A stretch of 52,475 bases of DNA from Dysgonomonas sp. HGC4 (GTDB taxonomy: Bacteria > Bacteroidota > Bacteroidia > Bacteroidales > Dysgonomonadaceae): the NCBI RefSeq assembly GCF_001261715.1, contig NZ_CVRU01000049.1:1-52475 (forward strand), written 5' to 3'. The position numbers and the translations under genes are program-made. The notes under the pieces are model-generated. The model was not told the DNA's origin. It was given only the letters and a program-made list of their open reading frames with translations, and made no database searches. Positions 8,270-16,875 of the stretch are shown piece after piece (the first letter of the stretch is position 1; each line of letters opens with the position of its first letter).

Positions 8270-9793
8270 TTATTGTTGTAATACCGAATTTAACAATCTG
8301 GTTCGAACCATACGGTTGGTCATAATACTGCAATCTAAAATTCTCACCGAATAGTTTAGTGCCTTCAATGGTGTATTATCAGCTTTATAGGGTGTCACAA
8401 CGATTGTATATGTTCCTACTGCAGAAAAGACGTGAGATTGTTTATAAATAGTAGTACCTAGAGCCACGGGCTGCTCAATAGTAGGGCTGCCATCTCCAAA
8501 ATCCCATATTAATTTGACAGCATTTTCGGCTGGCGTACCCGACATGGTTATTTCAACTGTATAAGTCGCCTCATTTCCCATACAGGCAAATGATTGCCCT
8601 TGTACATCTGCGACAAAAAAAGCTGACATAAAATTAGGTAACCCAAAAGCAGCATCATTAATTAAATAGTTGGGAAAAAAGCGTACATCTGCCGAGGCAT
8701 AATCTTCCTCGGGATTCATCACGACTACCATATCTTTATGATTTACTCTTACTCCATATAGTCGACCATCAGCAGCAAGCTGCAAACTCGATACATATAC
8801 AGTATCGGCAGGTATATATGTTGCTTCTTTTGTTGTATTTCTCAAGTCATTCCACGTTATTTGTTGCAGGGGTGTCCGGCTATTAGTTGGGGAATAATTT
8901 GATCCGGTAATAAACACATTTTTTCCGGAAGGAGAAAAATCAAAATTATACCAATCCCAGTGTAAAGTAGACGGGTTTCGAACCCGTACATCAGAAGGAA
9001 CTCCTGTTTGGGGATTAAATAGACCACTTAAAATGCTCGCACGTGGTTTACCTCCAGGCACTGCCGATATGAATTTAGTTCCATCGGAGGATGTTTTAAG
9101 ATAGCCGGAAAAGGCATTAAAAAAAACACTTCCCGGAGGCTGTACTGCAAATGTATAGATCTTATGATTCTCTATTCCGGTAGGGGTAACTTCCCAAACG
9201 TGAATAACACACCCAGCAGTATCTGAGAGAGAAAGCCTACGGTGAATCAACCAAAAATTGGGGCTATTCCTCTTACGAGTTGCAGTAATATTTTCGTCTG
9301 TAGGCCCCGCTAATATTTGTACATTTTTAGTACTTGTTACAGCTCCATTTCCCCCATTAAGAGACATATCGACTATAGAATAAGTTATTCCGGCAGCTCC
9401 TTCATTATTCATTACAGATACAGCATAATATAAACTATTGCTCTCCGGTACAGGCAATATAATTCCCGATTGAGTTGAAGATGATCCTCCTAACATACCC
9501 GTTCCATTTGCCATTACTGCATTAAGGGGATTGTAAATAGTAACCCCATCTCCTGACATTAAAAGATTTCCTTCGGAATCGGAGATTGTAAACGATCCTT
9601 CTCCTGTATTTAGAGGACCTTTTACAGGGGTAGGCATATCCGGTGTCGCAAGCCCTGCTGATGAAGTTACCGTTTGTAAATTATTGAAATTTAATCCGGA
9701 GTTAATTCCGAAATACCACCAGTTTGCTTCTTTCTGAGCATATGAACTCGAAACGCAAACAATAAGTAGCATTGATATTATAATAGATTTCAT
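8270..9793 (-). CDS. Secreted propeller-like protein with PKD domain
   Basis: The 507-residue protein has a signal peptide (about 1-19, SSSYAQ) followed by KEANWWYFGINSGLNF. That opening is typical of Bacteroidetes surface proteins with an N-terminal beta-propeller-like region (about 20-385). A PKD-type Ig-like domain follows (about 395-480, IWDFGDGSPT and SHVFSAVGTYTIVV are its signature strands). Related proteins usually end in a gliding-motility or type IX sorting domain. This one stops soon after the PKD domain (ending RLLNSVLQQ), so it may be anchored through its neighbours or be truncated. It lies between two paralogous small secreted proteins in one operon, with gaps of 5 nt upstream and 30 nt downstream. 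Confidence 0.85.
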   Translation of the reverse strand: MKSIIISMLLIVCVSSSYAQKEANWWYFGINSGLNFNNLQTVTSSAGLATPDMPTPVKGPLNTGEGSFTISDSEGNLLMSGDGVTIYNPLNAVMANGTGMLGGSSSTQSGIILPVPESNSLYYAVSVMNNEGAAGITYSIVDMSLNGGNGAVTSTKNVQILAGPTDENITATRKRNSPNFWLIHRRLSLSDTAGCVIHVWEVTPTGIENHKIYTFAVQPPGSVFFNAFSGYLKTSSDGTKFISAVPGGKPRASILSGLFNPQTGVPSDVRVRNPSTLHWDWYNFDFSPSGKNVFITGSNYSPTNSRTPLQQITWNDLRNTTKEATYIPADTVYVSSLQLAADGRLYGVRVNHKDMVVVMNPEEDYASADVRFFPNYLINDAAFGLPNFMSAFFVADVQGQSFACMGNEATYTVEITMSGTPAENAVKLIWDFGDGSPTIEQPVALGTTIYKQSHVFSAVGTYTIVVTPYKADNTPLKALNYSVRILDCSIMTNRMVRTRLLNSVLQQ

Positions 9794-9798
9794 GAGTT

Positions 9799-10395
9799 TT
9801 ATTTTGTTACGAATACAACATTCATAAAAGAATCATAGTTTGCCTCTTCTACTATAGTATAGGATACTTTACCATCGGTGGATATGCTATTGATCTGTAT
9901 TACCTGATTATCATAATAGGTGATATAATAATATAAATCGGTTGCTGATGGAAAATAAGGGATCGTGTTGGGTGCTCCTGCACTCTTAAAGAATGTCGTC
10001 TGATCGGCTCCTGTAAATTGATTCTTGTATTCAGTATATAAATCTACAGTAAAACTTCCTTCTGTTGAAGCATCAATTGCTATGGATGGCATGTAAAAAA
10101 AAGACGATTGATTGTCTTTAGCAGACAATGGAACCCACGATGGTGCGGCAGCTGTTCCTGCATTTTGATAAATACCATTAAGGTTTGTATCATAAACTAA
10201 TAGACCTGAGGCAGGACTAGATATAGATAACCGCTGAGAGCTTGTCATTCGAGGAATTAGTACTCCTTGAGTAGTAGAAACAATATCTAATGCAGTACTG
10301 GCATTAGGGGTAGTGGTATTTATTCCAACTTGAGCATGACTGATGTCTATAGTCAAAAGGTGGAATAGTAATAGTAATAAAAATTTACTCGTCAT
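9799..10395 (-). CDS. Secreted protein with GINT-type surface domain, first gene of the operon
   Basis: The 198-residue protein has a signal peptide ending ISHAQ near residue 22. The mature protein begins VGINTTTPNASTALDI and continues GVLIPRMTSSQRLSI, the same opening module as the protein at 7661-8239. The rest also aligns (FFYMPSIAIDA, DLYYYITYYDNQVIQINSI, NVVFVTK at the end), so the two are paralogs. No enzymatic residues are seen. The three genes (198, 507 and 192 residues) form one minus-strand operon and probably build one surface assembly. This is an inference from shared secretion signals and spacing. Confidence 0.8.
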   Translation of the reverse strand: MTSKFLLLLLFHLLTIDISHAQVGINTTTPNASTALDIVSTTQGVLIPRMTSSQRLSISSPASGLLVYDTNLNGIYQNAGTAAAPSWVPLSAKDNQSSFFYMPSIAIDASTEGSFTVDLYTEYKNQFTGADQTTFFKSAGAPNTIPYFPSATDLYYYITYYDNQVIQINSISTDGKVSYTIVEEANYDSFMNVVFVTK

Positions 10396-10976
10396 CTTAA
10401 TATATATAATTAATCATTCTATACAAAAGCTTCAAAACCGCAACTTTATGTAAGTTGCATAGATACAAGATTTAGTTTAATCTTTAATGTCATATACTTC
10501 AACAAACATCAAGATACTTTCTGAACACTATAGTAATCTATTTATTAAAAAAGATGGGTAATAATTATGGTATAAAATACAAAAGAGGAGGACATCTCTA
10601 GAATGCATGAAACTACAATCTGCATTTATCGAAAAATGAAATTACTTTATTTACAATGAAAAAAGTAGATGAAAAGACATTATTTGGACACAAAACTTTT
10701 GACCGTTTTCTCACAATCTTATCTTACAAAACCTAATTAACACTTCAATATTTTAACTCACCTCTCATACTTTATGACACAAAGATATAACTATTCTATT
10801 AAAAAACTACCACATCAAAATAGTCCAAACTCTTCATATTCTCTCTTATTAACTAAAAAACATCCTTTTAGAGTATCTAATATAGAAATTAAAAGAGATA
10901 TTAACCATTTTAACAGCTCTTGCTTTGTAATAATTGTCAGATTATTCAGTTTTTATAGAATAAAGAAACTTTGAAA
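10396..10976. other. AT-rich intergenic region with a short inverted repeat
   Basis: This 580-nt stretch between the secreted operon and the Nudix gene holds no ORF I believe. The only clear structure is GCAACTT-TATGT-AAGTTGC at 10440-10458, a 7-bp inverted repeat about 45 nt upstream of the 9799-10395 start. It could be an operator or a leader hairpin. I see no exact TAnnTTTG box for either flanking gene. Confidence 0.4.
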
Positions 10977-11603
10977 ATGGGAATAGAAAAAGAACTTTTA
11001 GAAATAGCTCAACGAATTAGGGCTTTGTCGCAAACAGGCTTAGTATACTCTGATAATGAATACAATACCGAACGATATGAAGAGCTTGTTCATCTAAGCA
11101 ATTCTATGACAGCGCTTATTACTAACAATAAAGTGTCGACTATAGAAGGTTGTTTTCGGGTAGAGGACGATTATGTAACTCCTAAAGTAGATATAAGAGC
11201 AGTAGTATTTAATGACAAAGACGAAATACTACTCGTACAGGAGAGAGCCGATGGAGCATGGGCAATACCCGGTGGATGGGCTGATGTAGGATATTCTCCT
11301 AAAGAAATAGCAGTAAAGGAAGTAAAAGAGGAAACCGGGCTGAATGTTAAACCAATTCGGTTATTAGCAGTGTTGGATAAAAAATGCCATAATCACCCTC
11401 CTGCACCGCATTATGCTTATAAGATATTTATACTTTGTGAACTGATTGATGGAGAATTTACCTCAGCTTTCGACATTTTAGATAAAGGCTTTTTCAAACA
11501 AGCCGAACTTCCTCCTCTTTCGGAAGAGAGAATACTGAAAAGTCAGATTAATCTGATGTTTGAATACAAAAATAATCCTGACAAAGATGCTATTGTTGAT
11601 TAA
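10977..11603 (+). CDS. Nudix hydrolase with N-terminal helical domain
   Basis: The 208-residue protein has a helical N-terminal domain (about 1-65, KELLEIAQRIRALSQTGL) of the type found in front of ADP-ribose/NDP-sugar pyrophosphatases of Gram-positives and Bacteroidetes. The Nudix domain (about 70-195) begins KVDIRAVVFNDKDEILLVQE. The Nudix box is GGWADVGYSPKEIAVKEV followed by KEETGL; the REUxEE core (here KEVKEE) that binds metal is intact, but the first Glu of the G-x5-E segment is Tyr. It should split a nucleoside-diphosphate-linked substrate in the cytoplasm. A TTG two codons upstream (10971) is in frame, but the ATG at 10977 is the more likely start. Confidence 0.88.
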   Translation: MGIEKELLEIAQRIRALSQTGLVYSDNEYNTERYEELVHLSNSMTALITNNKVSTIEGCFRVEDDYVTPKVDIRAVVFNDKDEILLVQERADGAWAIPGGWADVGYSPKEIAVKEVKEETGLNVKPIRLLAVLDKKCHNHPPAPHYAYKIFILCELIDGEFTSAFDILDKGFFKQAELPPLSEERILKSQINLMFEYKNNPDKDAIVD

Positions 11604-11664
11604 AGCTTCAGCCCTATCTATATACTTTGGATAGGAGAATATATGCAGCCAGCTCGCCTATTAA

Positions 11665-12531
11665 TTATTGCATTGCAGCAATAATTATTTCTTTTGCCCC
11701 TTTTGCCTGAGGTATATTAAAGAGAGGGAAAAGATGTACCATATTCTCATATTCGTGATAAGAAAGATTTACCCCTTTTTCTAAGCAAATTTCCTTAAAT
11801 TTATGGCAGTCCGGATATAAAAGATCAAGTGTACCCACAATCAAGGTCATAGGAGAAGCATCTGTATATTCGCCATATATAGGGCTAACCAGAGGATTCT
11901 GTAAATCGCCCATAGAATATACTTGCCCTGCATATTTAAGACCTTCACAATCGAGGCTTGGATCAATAGGTTGAAGCCTCTCTATTTCGGGATTTGTCAT
12001 TGAAACATCCATCCAAGGGCTGATCATAATCATGTGCTCCGGTTTCCGAAGATTATGCTTAGCAATTAATTGAGACAATCCCAAAACGAGACTTGCGCCT
12101 GCTGAATCTCCAACAACAAATAACCGTCCTTTATTTGAGGAAATCTCTTTGTATAAGTTTAGAATAAAGTCGTAAATCTCTATATAGTCTGACTTAGGAA
12201 TTAACGGATAATCGGGTATTACAATCTTATAGCCTAAGTTATCAGCAAAATAGGTGATAATCTCCCAATGAATAAGTGACAGTCCACAAGCAAAACCTCC
12301 ACCATGCAAATAGTAAATAGTATCTGTTGCTACTTGATCTTTCACTGATAGTGTATAGATTTTCGAACCATCTACAATAACTGTTTCTATATCGTATTTA
12401 TTAAAAAGGCGATTGGGAGGCGAAACACTATCGTAGAAAGCCCCACCTTTATACATATCTGTTTCGAGATTAGCTATTAATTGTTTTGTTCCTAATTTCC
12501 ATAAGGCAGCTTCAAGAGCATCACTAGTCAT
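11665..12531 (-). CDS. Alpha/beta-hydrolase of the HSL type (esterase/acetylesterase-like)
   Basis: The 288-residue protein shows the hormone-sensitive-lipase family signature: the oxyanion-hole motif HGGGFACG (about 75-82), the nucleophile elbow GDSAGASL (about 142-149), an Asp in GTLDLLYPD (about 232-240) and a His in MVHLFPLF (about 264-271). No signal peptide is seen, so it acts in the cytoplasm on small acyl or acetyl esters. It lies downstream of the aldo-keto reductase, separated by a minus-strand terminator hairpin, so it is probably transcribed on its own or by read-through. The exact substrate is unknown. Confidence 0.88.
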   Translation of the reverse strand: MTSDALEAALWKLGTKQLIANLETDMYKGGAFYDSVSPPNRLFNKYDIETVIVDGSKIYTLSVKDQVATDTIYYLHGGGFACGLSLIHWEIITYFADNLGYKIVIPDYPLIPKSDYIEIYDFILNLYKEISSNKGRLFVVGDSAGASLVLGLSQLIAKHNLRKPEHMIMISPWMDVSMTNPEIERLQPIDPSLDCEGLKYAGQVYSMGDLQNPLVSPIYGEYTDASPMTLIVGTLDLLYPDCHKFKEICLEKGVNLSYHEYENMVHLFPLFNIPQAKGAKEIIIAAMQ

Positions 12532-12564
12532 ATCTATATTTATTTATTGAACTGCAAAAATAAC

Positions 12565-12596
12565 AAAAGTCCGACAATAAATATTTACTGCCGGAC
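12565..12596 (-). terminator. Terminator after the aldo-keto reductase
   Basis: Read on the minus strand, a 32-nt near-perfect palindrome (12565-12596; arms AAGTCCGGCAGTAAAT / ATTTATTGTCGGACTT, two G-U pairs) is followed by TTGTTATTTTT. It lies 31 nt after the aldo-keto reductase stop. Confidence 0.7.
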
Positions 12597-12627
12597 TTCT
12601 CTCCTATTTTATTCTTATTAAATTCGA

Positions 12628-13578
12628 TTATACTTTGCTTACTGAATTTAGTTTTTCAAGAGCTTCTTTTCTTAAATTAATATCTACTGATTTAAGAATA
12701 TCCAACTGACTTGCTTTAGATACACTTGCAATAGGTGCAGTTACAGACGGACGTGCCAGTAACCAAGCCAAAGCAATTTGAGCAGGTGTTGCATTATATT
12801 CTTTTGCCACTTCATGTAAAGCGGTCAGAATATTCTGTCCTCTATCATTGATATAATTTTTCAATTGTTCTTTTCTATTACTATGTGCAATATCTTCAAT
12901 TGAGTTATACTTACCTGTCAAAAAACCACTTGCCAATGAATAATAACTAACTACACCTAGATGATATTCTTTTGCCAAATCTTCATACTTTGTCTCATAT
13001 TGATTTCGGTCATACAAGTTATACTCAGGTTGCAGACATACATATTCAGGGAAATTATTCTTTCGGCTCACCTCTATTGATTCGCGAATACGGGCAGGAG
13101 TCATATTAGAGGTTGCAATATAGCGTACTTTACCCTCTTTTACCAATTGAGCATAAGCTTCCAAAGTTTCTTCAAGAGGCGTTGACAGATCATCATAATG
13201 GGTGAAATACAAATCGATATGATCCGTTTGAAGTCTTTTCAAAGATTCCTCAACTTCACTCAATATATATGCTTTCTTTAATCCTCTGTGAGTCTCCGAA
13301 ATTTGAGCACCTACCTTGGTGGCAATTGTAAATTGCTTTCTTTTACCTGATTTTTTCAGCCACTTACCAATAATAGTTTCAGACTCTCCTCCTTTATTTC
13401 CGGGAACCCATGCCGAATATATATCTGCCGTATCGATAAAATCAAAGCCTGCATCAGCATATTTATCTAATATATTGAACGATTCTTTTTCATCAGCTGT
13501 CCATCCGAAAACATTACCACCTAGAGCAAATGGTACAACTTCTAAATCTGATTTTCCTATTTTTCTCTTTAATCCCAT
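12628..13578 (-). CDS. Aldo/keto reductase
   Basis: The 316-residue protein has the TIM-barrel aldo/keto reductase signatures. The Asp-Tyr pair is in FDFIDTADIYSAW (Asp about 50, Tyr about 55). The catalytic Lys lies in FTIATKVGAQ (about 87). The usual active-site His appears in IDLYFTHYDD (about 125-134). The Tyr-Ser-Leu stretch VVSYYSLASGFLTGKY (about 205-220) resembles the Kv-beta/YajO-type subfamily. It should use NADPH to reduce aldehydes or ketones in the cytoplasm. The gene begins 48 nt after the poxB stop on the same strand and may be co-transcribed with it. Confidence 0.92.
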   Translation of the reverse strand: MGLKRKIGKSDLEVVPFALGGNVFGWTADEKESFNILDKYADAGFDFIDTADIYSAWVPGNKGGESETIIGKWLKKSGKRKQFTIATKVGAQISETHRGLKKAYILSEVEESLKRLQTDHIDLYFTHYDDLSTPLEETLEAYAQLVKEGKVRYIATSNMTPARIRESIEVSRKNNFPEYVCLQPEYNLYDRNQYETKYEDLAKEYHLGVVSYYSLASGFLTGKYNSIEDIAHSNRKEQLKNYINDRGQNILTALHEVAKEYNATPAQIALAWLLARPSVTAPIASVSKASQLDILKSVDINLRKEALEKLNSVSKV

Positions 13579-13626
13579 AATATCTATATTTTTAAAGCAT
13601 TATATAATATTAAAAATCAACTAATT

Positions 13627-15363
13627 TTAAAGAACATCACGCCAATGCTTTAAATTACTCTTGGCGGTATCCCACACCTCATCTACTCGTCCTGACAATA
13701 TCAATTTTGTCATAGACTTCGCAAAGCCTGTCATTTGAGACAATTCCAATTTAGGAGGCATTGCCAACGCATTTGGATCTGTTTGCACCGAAATCAAAAC
13801 AGGACCTGCAAAAGCAAATGCTTCTTTTAAAGTTTCTTCTACTTTAGAAGGCTCATTTACTCTGAACGATTGCATTCCCATAGCGGTAGCTATTGCCGCA
13901 AAATCGGGATTGAACATATCTGTTTCATAATCGGGTAAACCAGCAACTTCCATTTCGAGTTTTACCATTCCTAACGATCTGTTGTCAAAAACCACCAATT
14001 TGATAGGTAGTTTATATTGAACAATTGTAGCCAAATCGCCCATCATCATAGAAAGACCTCCATCTCCGCAAAAAGCTATCACCTGCTGATCGGGGCGAGC
14101 AAAAGCAGCACCTATTGCCATAGGCATTGCATTGGCCATAGAGCCGTGACTGAATGAGCCCAACATTTCGCGTTCGCCTGTAGCCTGCAAATAACGAGCA
14201 CCCCATACGCAACACATACCTGTGTCTACTGTAAAAATAGCATCTTTGTTTGCAAGCTTATCGATTACCGTTGCCAGATACTCGGGAGCAATTGTATCTT
14301 CACTGCCCGATCTGTCGGCAGCCATCGCCAAATGTTCTTTTACTTTGGCATATACTTTAAGCTGAGTTTTCAAAAAATCGTCATTCGATTTTTCGTTAAT
14401 CAAAGGAAGTAAAGCTTCCAAAGTATCTTTTACATTACCGCCCAAAGCCACATCTACTTTTGCACGACGACCAATACGTTCGGGACGTACATCTACTTGG
14501 ACTATCTTACATTTTTCGGGCATAAAGGTTTGGTAAGGAAAATCTGTCCCTAATAAAATCAACAGATCTGCATCGTGCATAGCAGCGTATGCTGAAGGTA
14601 AGCCTAACAAACCGGTCATACCTACTTCGTAAGGGTTATCGTATTGAACTGCCATTTTACCCCTAAAACTATATCCCACCGGAGATTTAGTAAGCGAAGC
14701 CAATTGTACTACTTCATCATGAGCACCCTTTGCTCCTATTCCACAATATATAGTTACTTTTTCTGTCGAATTTATCAATTCAGCCAAAGCTTTCAGTTCC
14801 GAATTATGAGGACGATATATTCCTTTTGATGGTAAAAGATTAACTGTCGTTGGACTTTCGGCTGCATTACCTGCGGCAATATCTCCAGGTAAACCCAAAA
14901 CAGCAACTTCTTTTTTATGAACCGTATGCTGCAATGCAGCCTGTAACATACGAGAAAACTGAACGGGTGTTGTAGCTATTTGATTATATCCGCTACAATC
15001 GTCAAATAGTTTTATAGTATTTGTTTCCTGAAAATAAGACATTCCGAACTCCGATGTTGCACATGTAGAAGCTATTGCCAACACCGAGGCATTACTTCTA
15101 TGAGCATCATATAGTCCATTTATCAAATGCACATGCCCCGGACCACTACTTCCGGCACAACATCCAATACCATTTAATTCTGCTTCTGCCAGAGCTGCAT
15201 AAGCACCTACTTCTTCATGACGAACATGTACCCACTTTACTGTATCATGGGTTCTTACTGCATCATTTACTTCGTTAAGGCTATCTCCTGTTACTGCATA
15301 AATATGCTTGATACCTGCTTCGTAAATCGTTTCGATTAATTGGTCTGCTACTTTCTTTGCCAT
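13627..15363 (-). CDS. poxB: Pyruvate dehydrogenase (quinone) / pyruvate oxidase, TPP-dependent
   Basis: The 578-residue protein has the three-domain layout of TPP enzymes. The N-terminal Pyr domain has the activating Glu in VRHEEVGAYAALAEAE (about 50), and SSGPGHVHLINGLYDAHR. The central FAD-type domain follows (about 190-320). The C-terminal PP domain has the TPP-Mg motif GDGGLSMMMGDLATIV with its closing VVFDN (about 435-465). The final segment (KLILSGRVDEVWDTAK) matches the amphipathic tail that lets Escherichia coli PoxB (572 residues) bind the membrane. The reaction is pyruvate to acetate and CO2 with electrons passed to membrane quinone. It is preceded by its own promoter and followed by an aldo-keto reductase. 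Confidence 0.93.
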   Translation of the reverse strand: MAKKVADQLIETIYEAGIKHIYAVTGDSLNEVNDAVRTHDTVKWVHVRHEEVGAYAALAEAELNGIGCCAGSSGPGHVHLINGLYDAHRSNASVLAIASTCATSEFGMSYFQETNTIKLFDDCSGYNQIATTPVQFSRMLQAALQHTVHKKEVAVLGLPGDIAAGNAAESPTTVNLLPSKGIYRPHNSELKALAELINSTEKVTIYCGIGAKGAHDEVVQLASLTKSPVGYSFRGKMAVQYDNPYEVGMTGLLGLPSAYAAMHDADLLILLGTDFPYQTFMPEKCKIVQVDVRPERIGRRAKVDVALGGNVKDTLEALLPLINEKSNDDFLKTQLKVYAKVKEHLAMAADRSGSEDTIAPEYLATVIDKLANKDAIFTVDTGMCCVWGARYLQATGEREMLGSFSHGSMANAMPMAIGAAFARPDQQVIAFCGDGGLSMMMGDLATIVQYKLPIKLVVFDNRSLGMVKLEMEVAGLPDYETDMFNPDFAAIATAMGMQSFRVNEPSKVEETLKEAFAFAGPVLISVQTDPNALAMPPKLELSQMTGFAKSMTKLILSGRVDEVWDTAKSNLKHWRDVL

Positions 15364-15409
15364 AGTTTCTATTTAAAATTTGTATCCACTATAATCTATT
15401 ATAAACACT

Positions 15410-15417
15410 CAAAAGTA
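15410..15417 (-). promoter_or_regulatory. -7 promoter box of poxB
   Basis: The minus strand reads TACTTTTG, an exact TAnnTTTG match, 46 nt upstream of the poxB start codon. No convincing -33 element is seen. Confidence 0.5.
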
Positions 15418-15527
15418 AGTTTCGGATAGTTAGTAAGCGACGATTTTAACTTTATTAACAAATCAAAGGAAAGCTTTCTTTATTAAAGAATATTACAAAA
15501 TAGTTCGCTATTCTTTTAATTCAGAAA

Positions 15528-15557
15528 TTTAGAATTTCAAAGGAATTATTATCTTTG
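15528..15557 (+). promoter_or_regulatory. Promoter of the Ter island
   Basis: TATCTTTG at 15550-15557 matches the -7 consensus; TTTA at 15528-15531 lies 18 nt upstream as a plausible -33. The predicted start near 15564 gives a leader of about 63 nt before the first terD gene. Confidence 0.55.
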
Positions 15558-15626
15558 TGAGTATTAGCTCCTTGTCTAAGAGTAAGTTTTTGACTATAAA
15601 TTTAACGAAATAAATACATTAGCGAC

Positions 15627-16181
15627 ATGGCAATTAATTTAACAAAAGGACAAAGAATCGAGATCGGTTTATCTAAAGTAGGTGTTGGACTAGGATGGGA
15701 TCCTAACGAAAGTACCGGATTTGATTTCGATTTGGATGCATCAGCCTTCATGGTAGGTGATAACAAAAAGCTTCCATCTGACGATTTCTTCGTATTCTAT
15801 AATAATCCAAAATCACCGGATGGTGCAGTTGAGTCTTCTGGTGATGACTTAACAGGTGGTAATAGCGATGGTGATGATGAAACTATTACTGTAGATTTGA
15901 CTAAGGTTGATCCTAAAATACAAGAAATAGTTTTCACTGTAACGATTCACGATTACGAAACACGTAAACAAAATTTTGGACAAGTTCGTAACTCGTTTAT
16001 CCGCATATATAATGCTCAAACAAATGAAGAAATTGCCAAATACGAATTGGATGAAGATTTCTCTATTGAAACAGCTGTAGAATTTGGCCGCTTATACAAA
16101 CGTAATGGCGAATGGAAATTCGAAGCAATGGGTATCGGATACAAAGGTGGTCTTGAATATTTCGTTAATAAATTTGTTTAA
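15627..16181 (+). CDS. terD: TerD-family calcium-binding stress protein 1
   Basis: The 184-residue protein is a complete TerD domain. It starts MAINLTKGQRIEIGL and keeps the acidic Ca2+-binding stretches FDFDLDASAFMV (about 32-43) and SGDDLTGGNSDGDDETITVDL (about 72-92 overall), then the conserved IHDYETRKQNFGQVRNSF and SIETAVEFGRLYKRNGEWKF blocks. TerD proteins are cytoplasmic or membrane-associated beta-sandwich proteins tied to tellurite resistance and to phage or stress response. It is the first gene of a 13-gene plus-strand island and lies 63 nt after the predicted transcription start. The 3' end overlaps a palindromic repeat. Confidence 0.93.
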   Translation: MAINLTKGQRIEIGLSKVGVGLGWDPNESTGFDFDLDASAFMVGDNKKLPSDDFFVFYNNPKSPDGAVESSGDDLTGGNSDGDDETITVDLTKVDPKIQEIVFTVTIHDYETRKQNFGQVRNSFIRIYNAQTNEEIAKYELDEDFSIETAVEFGRLYKRNGEWKFEAMGIGYKGGLEYFVNKFV

Positions 16182-16193
16182 GGTCACAGACCT
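16181..16193. repeat. AGGTCTGnGACCT palindrome, copy 1
   Basis: AGGTCACAGACCT, the reverse complement of AGGTCTGTGACCT, begins at the last base of the first terD stop codon. Together with flanking bases (16177-16194) it is an exact inverted copy of 17741-17758. Confidence 0.8.
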
Positions 16194-16236
16194 ATATAAA
16201 TATTTCTACAATTTAAATTAAACAAGAAATAACGAT

Positions 16237-16791
16237 ATGGCTATAAATTTAGAAAAAGGACAACGTACAGAGGTAAAGTTACCCAGATTTGTTGTAGGTC
16301 TTGGATGGGACACAAATTCTTCGAGCACAGGTGGCGATTTTGACTTGGATTGCTCTGTTTTTGTCCTTGGCGACAATAAAAAGATTCTCACTGATGATTT
16401 TTTCATTTTCTATAATAACCTAAAATCGCCAGACGGGTCGGTAGAACATACAGGAGATAACTTGACTGGTGCAGGTGATGGCGATGATGAATCAGTAAAA
16501 ATAGACCTTTCTAAAATAGATTCAAAAGCAACCGAGATCTGTTTCGTTGTAACGATTCATGACGCAGAGAACCGCAAACAAAACTTTGGTCAAGTACGCA
16601 ACTCTTTTGTGAGAATCTACAATCCTGAAAATAACGAAGAGCTTTTAAAATACGAATTGGAAGAAGACTTTTCGATAGAAACAGCCGTAGAATTTGGTCG
16701 TTTATATAAACGCAATGGCGAATGGAAGTTCGAAGCTGTGGGTGTAGGTCAAAAAGGTGGTCTAGCAGATTATCTACAAAAATATAACTAA
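16237..16791 (+). CDS. terD: TerD-family calcium-binding stress protein 2
   Basis: The 184-residue protein is the close paralog of the gene just upstream, with the same layout: MAINLEKGQRTEVKL, the acidic loop GGDFDLDCSVFVLGD (about 31-45), TGDNLTGAGDGDDESVKIDL (about 70-90), then IHDAENRKQNFGQVRNSF and VEFGRLYKRNGEWKFEAV. The Ca2+-coordinating Asp residues are kept. It follows 55 nt after copy 1, with the palindromic repeat between them. Tandem TerD copies are usual in Ter clusters, where they are thought to assemble with TelA-like and VWA partners. Confidence 0.93.
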   Translation: MAINLEKGQRTEVKLPRFVVGLGWDTNSSSTGGDFDLDCSVFVLGDNKKILTDDFFIFYNNLKSPDGSVEHTGDNLTGAGDGDDESVKIDLSKIDSKATEICFVVTIHDAENRKQNFGQVRNSFVRIYNPENNEELLKYELEEDFSIETAVEFGRLYKRNGEWKFEAVGVGQKGGLADYLQKYN

Positions 16792-16875
16792 TACTAAATC
16801 ACAAACCTATCTTGTCTCATACTGATACATAGGGATGTCATTAAATAATTAAATCCACATTAATAAAATACTACT

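Noticed and set aside
10774-10974. 66-codon plus-strand frame before the Nudix gene
   Set aside because: It has no family-like pattern, lies in AT-rich non-coding DNA and has a low-complexity Ser/Lys/Asn composition; it looks like a chance frame.
11613-11635. 6-bp hairpin CCTATC/GATAGG between the Nudix and hydrolase genes
   Set aside because: The stem is short and no T tract follows on either strand.
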